A stretch of 64,000 bases of DNA. Origin: Pseudomonas xionganensis. GTDB taxonomy: Bacteria; Pseudomonadota; Gammaproteobacteria; Pseudomonadales; Pseudomonadaceae. Position 1 is the first letter of the stretch; the number at the start of each line of letters is the position of its first letter. Under the pieces are notes generated by a model. It saw only the letters and a program-made list of their open reading frames with translations, searched no databases and was not told where the DNA came from. Positions 59,651 through 64,000 of this stretch are shown one piece after another. The stretch lies in assembly GCF_009763245.1 (NCBI RefSeq), contig NZ_WKJZ01000002.1, positions 1 through 64,000 on the forward strand. Reading direction: 5' to 3'. The position numbers and the translations under genes were made by a program.

Positions 59651-59703
59651 ACCAATTGCCCGGATCCGGCTCAAATACCTTGTCACTGCCATGGAGCTAC
59701 ATC

Positions 59704-60117
59704 ATGTTCAAACTACGCGTGTCCCTGCTCATCAGCTGTATGGCCCTGCTGCTCGGCACCCAAAGCAGCCTGGCCAGCCCTCCTCAGGACAAGCCCGGCA
59801 AGGCGGGCGGGAAAAAACCGACCCATGAACAGCAGTACAGTCAACATGCCCCTGATATTGACGAACAACTGATCCGCCGCATCCTTGGCGATAACCGCCA
59901 GCTGCTCGGCAGCACACAGGCGCTGCCGCCAGGCATCGCCAAGAACCTGGCCCGCGGCAAGCCGCTGCCACCGGGTATCGCCAAGAATTTCGACAACCGC
60001 CTGCTCGGCCAGCTGCCACGCTACGACGGCTATGAATGGAAACAGGTGGGCAGCGATATCGTGCTGGTCACTGCCACCGGCATCATTTACGAGATATTGA
60101 GAAACGTGCTGGACTGA
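59704..60117 (+). CDS. CigR/RcnB-like periplasmic small protein
   Basis: 137 residues with a signal peptide (KLRVSLLISCMALLLGTQSS, cleavage near LASPP). The mature part has two copies of PPGIAKN (about residues 79 and 91) and ends with YDGYEWKQVGSDIVLVTATG, the pattern of CigR/RcnB-like proteins. Function is not established in pseudomonads. GGAG precedes ATG 59704. The final 31 bp overlap, on the opposite strand, the end of the cupin gene. Confidence 0.8.
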   Translation: MFKLRVSLLISCMALLLGTQSSLASPPQDKPGKAGGKKPTHEQQYSQHAPDIDEQLIRRILGDNRQLLGSTQALPPGIAKNLARGKPLPPGIAKNFDNRLLGQLPRYDGYEWKQVGSDIVLVTATGIIYEILRNVLD

Positions 60118-60782
60118 TCCGCCAGCCCCTCGGCCAGGTGTCCGACCTTGACATAGATCAGGCACCCGGCAGAGGAAAACGGCTCGTGCACCGAGCCATC
60201 CGGGTTGCGCAGCCAGGTACCGGTCGGGTAGTCGCCCTGTTCATCCTGAAACACCCCTTCCAGCACCAGAATCTCTTCCCCACCCCAGTGCCGATGCCTG
60301 CTGAAGCGGGTGCCCGGTGCCCAGCGCACCAGGGCCGTGTGCACCGTGCCATGACTGTGCAGTGGCAAGACGCTCAGGCCCTCGACCAGCCCCGGCCGCC
60401 ATTGCGCCTGCCGCGTGTCGATACGCAGCACCGCCTGGTCATCCGGCGCCTGGTAGCAGAGCTTGACCAACAGCAGGCAGCCCGGTGCGCTGGACGGGCG
60501 ATGCCGGCTGCCCGGTGGATTCTTTATCCAGGTACCCGCCGGATAATCACCCTGCTCGTCACTGAAAACACCTTCCAGCACCAGAATTTCCTCACCGCCC
60601 GGATGCTCATGGGGCTTGAACGCCGAACCTGGGGCATAGCGCACGATGGAGGTGGTGGGCCCGCTTTCCGCGGCAAAGCGCTCTAGGGGGCGACGCTGCA
60701 CGCCCGGCAGCGGCGAGTCCAGCCAGGGCAGCTGGGTCGTATCGATCACCACCCGTTCATTCAGATTGGCATTGACCCGCAT
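60087..60782 (-). CDS. Double-cupin ChrR-like protein
   Basis: 231 residues built of two similar cupin halves: HEHPGGEEILVLEGVFSDEQ and HRHWGGEEILVLEGVFQDEQ, each followed by GDYP-x-GTW-x-x-NP. The His/Glu sets are typical metal ligands. Such ChrR-type cupins occur as anti-sigma C-terminal sensors; here there is no zinc-finger anti-sigma domain or sigma gene, so a sensor or enzyme role remains open. ATG 60782 overlaps the stop of the upstream rarD-like gene. Confidence 0.88.
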   Translation of the reverse strand: MRVNANLNERVVIDTTQLPWLDSPLPGVQRRPLERFAAESGPTTSIVRYAPGSAFKPHEHPGGEEILVLEGVFSDEQGDYPAGTWIKNPPGSRHRPSSAPGCLLLVKLCYQAPDDQAVLRIDTRQAQWRPGLVEGLSVLPLHSHGTVHTALVRWAPGTRFSRHRHWGGEEILVLEGVFQDEQGDYPTGTWLRNPDGSVHEPFSSAGCLIYVKVGHLAEGLADQSSTFLNIS

Positions 60783-61696
60783 CACTCACCCTCCCGCAGC
60801 AACGTGCCCTTGCGCTGTTGCTTGATCAGCAAGCGCGCACTGTCCCACCCCACCAGCAGCACCGCCAGCCAGATCGGCAGATAGGTCAGCCATTGCTCGG
60901 TATTGAAGGACTCGCCAAGAAACAGTAGGGCCACCAGAAACAGCAGCACCGGTTCCACATAGCTGAGAATGCCGAACAGCCCCAGGGGCAGCAGGCGGCT
61001 GGACGCCATCATGGCGGCGAAGGCCATGGCGCTGAGCAGCCCCAGGCCCGGCAGCAACCACCACAGCTGTGGCGCCTGGGCAAACAGCTGCGCCGGCGAA
61101 GCCGTCAGCACCAGCCAGACGGCCACAGGCAACAGCACCAGCATCTCCAGTACGAAGCCGCTCAGGGCATCCAGGCCCATCCAGCGGCGCAGCATGAAAT
61201 ACGGTGGATAGCCCAGCACGATCACCAGCACCACCCAGGAAAAGGCCCAGGTCAGCCACAGCTCATGCAGCACGCCCAACAGCGCCGCCGCCACCGCCAG
61301 GCGCTGCAACGGACGCAGACGCTCGCCATAGAACAGGCGCCCGGCCAGCACCATGCTCAAGGGCAACAGGAAATAGCCCAGAGACACCTCCAGCATGCGT
61401 CCGGCCAAAGGCGCCCAGACAAACAGCGCCCACTGCACGCCCATCATCGCCGCCGCCAGGGGCAAGGCCGCCAGTAACCGAGGCTCGCGACGCAGACGGC
61501 CAAAGGCCTCGCCCAGCACCGCCCACTGGCTCGCCAGGGCGACCATCAACAGTACCGCCGGCAGCGACCAGAGCACCCGCTGAGCGAACACCTGCATGCC
61601 ATCCAGAGGTGCCAGTTGCTGCACATAGGCCGGAATCACGGCGAACAGCGCCGAAGCGCCCACCGAAAGAGCCACGCCCCGCCCGGATAGATTCAT
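60782..61696 (-). CDS. RarD-type EamA-family permease
   Basis: 304 residues, about ten helices. The RarD hallmarks SVGASALFAVIPAYVQQLAP and VFAQRVLWSLPAVLLMVAL, and QLWWLLPGLGLLSAMAF are visible. RarD proteins are DMT-superfamily transporters; RarD was first named for chloramphenicol sensitivity. The substrate is unknown. Coupled by overlapping start/stop codons to the EamA gene upstream and the cupin gene downstream. Confidence 0.85.
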   Translation of the reverse strand: MNLSGRGVALSVGASALFAVIPAYVQQLAPLDGMQVFAQRVLWSLPAVLLMVALASQWAVLGEAFGRLRREPRLLAALPLAAAMMGVQWALFVWAPLAGRMLEVSLGYFLLPLSMVLAGRLFYGERLRPLQRLAVAAALLGVLHELWLTWAFSWVVLVIVLGYPPYFMLRRWMGLDALSGFVLEMLVLLPVAVWLVLTASPAQLFAQAPQLWWLLPGLGLLSAMAFAAMMASSRLLPLGLFGILSYVEPVLLFLVALLFLGESFNTEQWLTYLPIWLAVLLVGWDSARLLIKQQRKGTLLREGE

Positions 61697-62565
61697 CCCA
61701 TCACCTTCTGCTCACGTGGCGCCGCACCCAGGCCGGTCAGCAGCAGGGAGGCGGCGATCACCGCACCGCCCAGGGCCAGGCGCAGCAGATCGGCATCACG
61801 GTTCCACAGCAGCAGGTTGACCAGCAGGCCGGCCGGCACCAGGGCATTGTTCATCACCGCCAGGGTACCGCCATCGACCAGGCTGGCGCCCTTATTCCAC
61901 CAGTAAAGCCCAATACCCGAGGCCACCACACCGAGCCAGGCCAATACGCCCCATTGCAGCGGCGTGCTGGGCAGTCTTGCCGGGTTGCCCAACAGAACAA
62001 AGGCCGGCAGCACCACCAGCAAGGCGCCCAGGTAGAAATAGCCAAAGCGCTGGTACTGCGGCGCCGGGCTTGGATAACGCAGCAGCAGATGCTTGTAGAA
62101 CACCTGGCCGGCGGCGAAGGTGGCATTGGCCAGTTGCAACAGACAGAAGCCCAGGAAGAAGTCGGCACTGACCTGGTCATAGCGAATGATCGCCGCTCCT
62201 GCCACCGCCACCAGCGCGGCGAGCAGCGCCCAGGGATTGAAGCGGCGGTTGAAGGCATCCTCGATCAGGGTCACATGCAACGGCGTGAGGATGGTGAACA
62301 GCAGCACCTCGGGTACCGTCAGCACACTGAAGCTCAGGTACAGGCAGACATAGGTGATGCCGAACTGCAGCGCGCCGATCAGCAGCATGCCGCGCACAAA
62401 ACCACCGGGCACACCGCGCCAGCGGGTCAGTGGCAGAAACAGCAGGCCGGCAATCAGCACCCGGCTGAGCACGGCAAAGTAGCTGTCCACCTGACCGGCC
62501 AGGTATTCACCGATCAGGCTGAAGGAAAAGGCCCAGAGCAGGGTTACAACCAGCAGATAACGCAT
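61693..62565 (-). CDS. EamA-family permease
   Basis: 290 residues, about ten helices (RYLLVVTLLWAFSFSLIGEY, FGITYVCLYLSFSVLTVPEV, PEVLLFTILTPLHVTLIEDA). DMT/EamA transporter of the carboxylate/amino acid/amine exporter type. GGAGG at about 62574-62578 supports ATG 62565 rather than 62577. It is the first gene of the three-gene unit EamA-RarD-cupin. Confidence 0.85.
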   Translation of the reverse strand: MRYLLVVTLLWAFSFSLIGEYLAGQVDSYFAVLSRVLIAGLLFLPLTRWRGVPGGFVRGMLLIGALQFGITYVCLYLSFSVLTVPEVLLFTILTPLHVTLIEDAFNRRFNPWALLAALVAVAGAAIIRYDQVSADFFLGFCLLQLANATFAAGQVFYKHLLLRYPSPAPQYQRFGYFYLGALLVVLPAFVLLGNPARLPSTPLQWGVLAWLGVVASGIGLYWWNKGASLVDGGTLAVMNNALVPAGLLVNLLLWNRDADLLRLALGGAVIAASLLLTGLGAAPREQKVMG

Positions 62566-62634
62566 CACCACCTCCATAGGGGCCGGCGATCTTAACAGGG
62601 CCGCTGCCGACTGCTCAGATACAGTGATGAGGGA

Positions 62635-63543
62635 TCAGTTTTGCTGCACGTCCATCTCTTGCTGCAACCCCTCACCGCCGCGTAGCAGGCTGCGCAATTG
62701 CTCATCGTGCTGATCGTCGCTGCCGGACTGATCGATGATGATCTCCACCCGCCGGTTCAGCGCGCGGTTTTCCGCCGTGTCGTTGGCCACCCGTGGGCGC
62801 GTATCGGCATAACCACGCAGGCTCAGGCGCGCAGGATCGACAGCGGGATTGAACAGCAGGGTATTGGTCACTGCCGAAGCGCGTGCGGCAGACAGGTCCC
62901 AGTTGGAATTGAAGCGCGCGGTACTGATGGGGATATTGTCGGTATGCCCTTCGATGGTCAGTTCCCCGGGGATGGTCACCAGGGCATCGGAGATGCGCAT
63001 CAGCAAGTCCTCGAACTCCATCGTCAGGTCGGCCGAGCCCGAGGGGAAGGAGCCCTTCTCCTCGACCCGCAGGATAATCCGCCGGCTTTCTTCCAACAGC
63101 TGCATACGCCCGGCCTGCAGCTCCTGCTGCAGAATCTGCTCCAGCTGCGCGCGACTCTCCTGCAGCTGGGCCTCGGCCTGACGCTGGGCCTGGCGCGTTT
63201 TTTCCGCCTCGGCATCGGCGTCTTCACCGCGCAGGGTATCGAGCTCCGGGGCCTGTTCACTGGCCTGCTGGCGCACCTGATCGACCAGGGTCGGCTCCGG
63301 CTTGCCCGGGGAGAACTTGTCGAATACCGCGCTGGTGCCCATGGGCACTTCCAGTGCCGGCACATCGCGCTGCACGCCAAAGGCCTTGGCCATTTCGCCG
63401 GCGATCTGTTTGAAGCGCATGGCGTCGATCTCGGAGAAAGACAGCAGCAACACGAAAAAACACATCAGCAGCGACATCAGGTCGGCGAAGGTCATCACCC
63501 AGGCGGGGATGCCGGCGGGGGCCTCTTCTTCCAGATCGCTCAT
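62635..63543 (-). CDS. pomB: Flagellar stator protein PomB (MotB family)
   Basis: 302 residues. A short cytoplasmic start, one membrane helix with the ion-binding aspartate D21 in WVMTFADLMSLLMCFFVLLL, a linker-rich middle (coiled) and a C-terminal OmpA-like peptidoglycan-binding domain (TIEGHTDNIPISTARFNSNW, NRRVEIIID). TFADLMSLLMCFFVLLLSFS and FKQIAGEMAKAFGVQ are nearly identical to Vibrio PomB as I remember it, and unlike MotB/MotD of P. aeruginosa, so Na+ drive is likely. pomA is six bp upstream. Confidence 0.9.
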   Translation of the reverse strand: MSDLEEEAPAGIPAWVMTFADLMSLLMCFFVLLLSFSEIDAMRFKQIAGEMAKAFGVQRDVPALEVPMGTSAVFDKFSPGKPEPTLVDQVRQQASEQAPELDTLRGEDADAEAEKTRQAQRQAEAQLQESRAQLEQILQQELQAGRMQLLEESRRIILRVEEKGSFPSGSADLTMEFEDLLMRISDALVTIPGELTIEGHTDNIPISTARFNSNWDLSAARASAVTNTLLFNPAVDPARLSLRGYADTRPRVANDTAENRALNRRVEIIIDQSGSDDQHDEQLRSLLRGGEGLQQEMDVQQN

Positions 63544-63549
63544 AACGCC

Positions 63550-64000
63550 CTAGCCTGCCTCAGCATCAGCCGCGGCGCGCTTGTCCGGCGGCAGGTAGGT
63601 TTTCAGCATCTGCTCGATGATGCGTGGATTGATGCCGTCCTGAATGGCCAGCAGGGCATCGATCCACAACGCCTGCATGCGCGCTTCCTCGGTCATGCGC
63701 AGGTTGAGCTTGTCGGCCAGGGGCAAACACAGCATGGTCGCCATCATCGCGCCATACAGGGTGGTGAGCAGGGCCACGGCCATGGCCGGGCCGATGGACT
63801 TGGGGTCTTCCATATTGGAGAGCATCTGCACCAGACCGATCAGGGTGCCGATCATACCCATGGCCGGCCCCACATCGCCCATGGCGCTGAATACCTTGGC
63901 GCCCCAGCGGTTGCGATCCAGCGTCAGCAGGCGCTCCTTTTCCAGAAAGGCGCGAATGGTGTCCTGGCCCTGGCCGTCGATCATCAGCTGGATGCCGGCC
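63550..64000 (-). CDS. pomA: Flagellar stator protein PomA (MotA family), partial
   Basis: Only the C-terminal 150 or so codons are in the window; the start lies beyond position 64000. The region FSAMGDVGPAMGMIGTLIGL followed by SNMEDPKSIGPAMAVALLTT holds helices 3 and 4 and is nearly identical to Vibrio PomA as I recall. The cytoplasmic end IIEQMLKTYLPPDKRAAADA is also family-typical. It forms the Na+ channel with PomB. Confidence 0.9.
   Translation of the reverse strand, partial: AGIQLMIDGQGQDTIRAFLEKERLLTLDRNRWGAKVFSAMGDVGPAMGMIGTLIGLVQMLSNMEDPKSIGPAMAVALLTTLYGAMMATMLCLPLADKLNLRMTEEARMQALWIDALLAIQDGINPRIIEQMLKTYLPPDKRAAADAEAG

Noticed and set aside
60087..60782. ChrR anti-sigma factor
   Set aside because: There is no zinc-binding anti-sigma domain and no ECF sigma gene next to it.

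Overview
The window is a 64 kb stretch of a GC-rich gammaproteobacterial chromosome that looks like Pseudomonas or a close relative. Several gene blocks follow the P. aeruginosa order as I recall it: gltX/tRNA Ala-Glu and uvrB; mrp-metG-rnfABCDGE-nth; gloA-argG-motY-pyrC-rnt-bfd-bfr-grxD-argF; alkB-like/small protein/rapA; and glpK-ybaK-glpR-glpD. No identity was computed; names rest on recognised family motifs, gene length and gene order. There is no prophage, insertion sequence, CRISPR array or integron. Accessory character is limited to short dispersed inverted repeats and a few unusual genes.

Layout. 1-9.4 kb: five tRNA genes (Ala-Glu-Ala-Glu-Ala) downstream of gltX, then uvrB, an aromatic-type aminotransferase, tRNA-Asn, apbC/mrp and metG. 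9.6-16.9 kb: the Rnf ion-translocating ferredoxin:NAD oxidoreductase operon with nth and a small acidic protein gene; RnfC carries a tail with tandem 65-residue repeats. 17-23 kb: gloA, argG, motY, pyrC-rnt, bfd and bacterioferritin (a Fur-like site before bfd), and the monothiol glutaredoxin grxD. 23-29 kb: a molybdopterin oxidoreductase, a lipoprotein, argF coupled to an Fe3+-type ABC ATPase, and a PhzF-family protein. 29-31.5 kb: a porin with a sigma-54-like upstream site and a periplasmic protein with two PilJ/NarX-like motifs.

31.6-36.3 kb: the glycerol locus glpK-ybaK / glpR-glpD, without glpF, with GlpR-like operators before glpD and a related site at the ybaK/glpR intergenic region. 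36.3-40.7 kb: a 38-residue protein that I identify as the cbb3 oxidase subunit CcoM, preceded by two Anr/FNR boxes, then small genes, an AlkB-like dioxygenase and rapA. 40.9-47.8 kb: a CHASE2 adenylate cyclase-SH3-M48 protease operon, a GAF/HD-GYP protein and an MFS transporter. 48.1-50.3 kb: a 728-residue tubulin/FtsZ-superfamily protein of unknown role, the most unusual gene here. 50.3-60.1 kb: a diguanylate cyclase with an NMT1/THI5-like sensor, tRNA-Thr, a CvfB-like S1 protein, an orphan solute-binding protein, a quinone oxidoreductase, a DEAD-box helicase, a YbdG-type MscS channel and a CigR-like protein. 60.1-64 kb: a duplicated-cupin protein, two EamA/RarD transporters and pomB-pomA, which runs off the right edge.

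Functional links: PomAB (Na+-type stator) and MotY (stator-ring protein) are both present although about 43 kb apart. Anaerobic or microaerobic energy metabolism is represented by Rnf and CcoM. Second-messenger genes (cAMP cyclase, diguanylate cyclase, HD-GYP phosphodiesterase) cluster between 41 and 52 kb.
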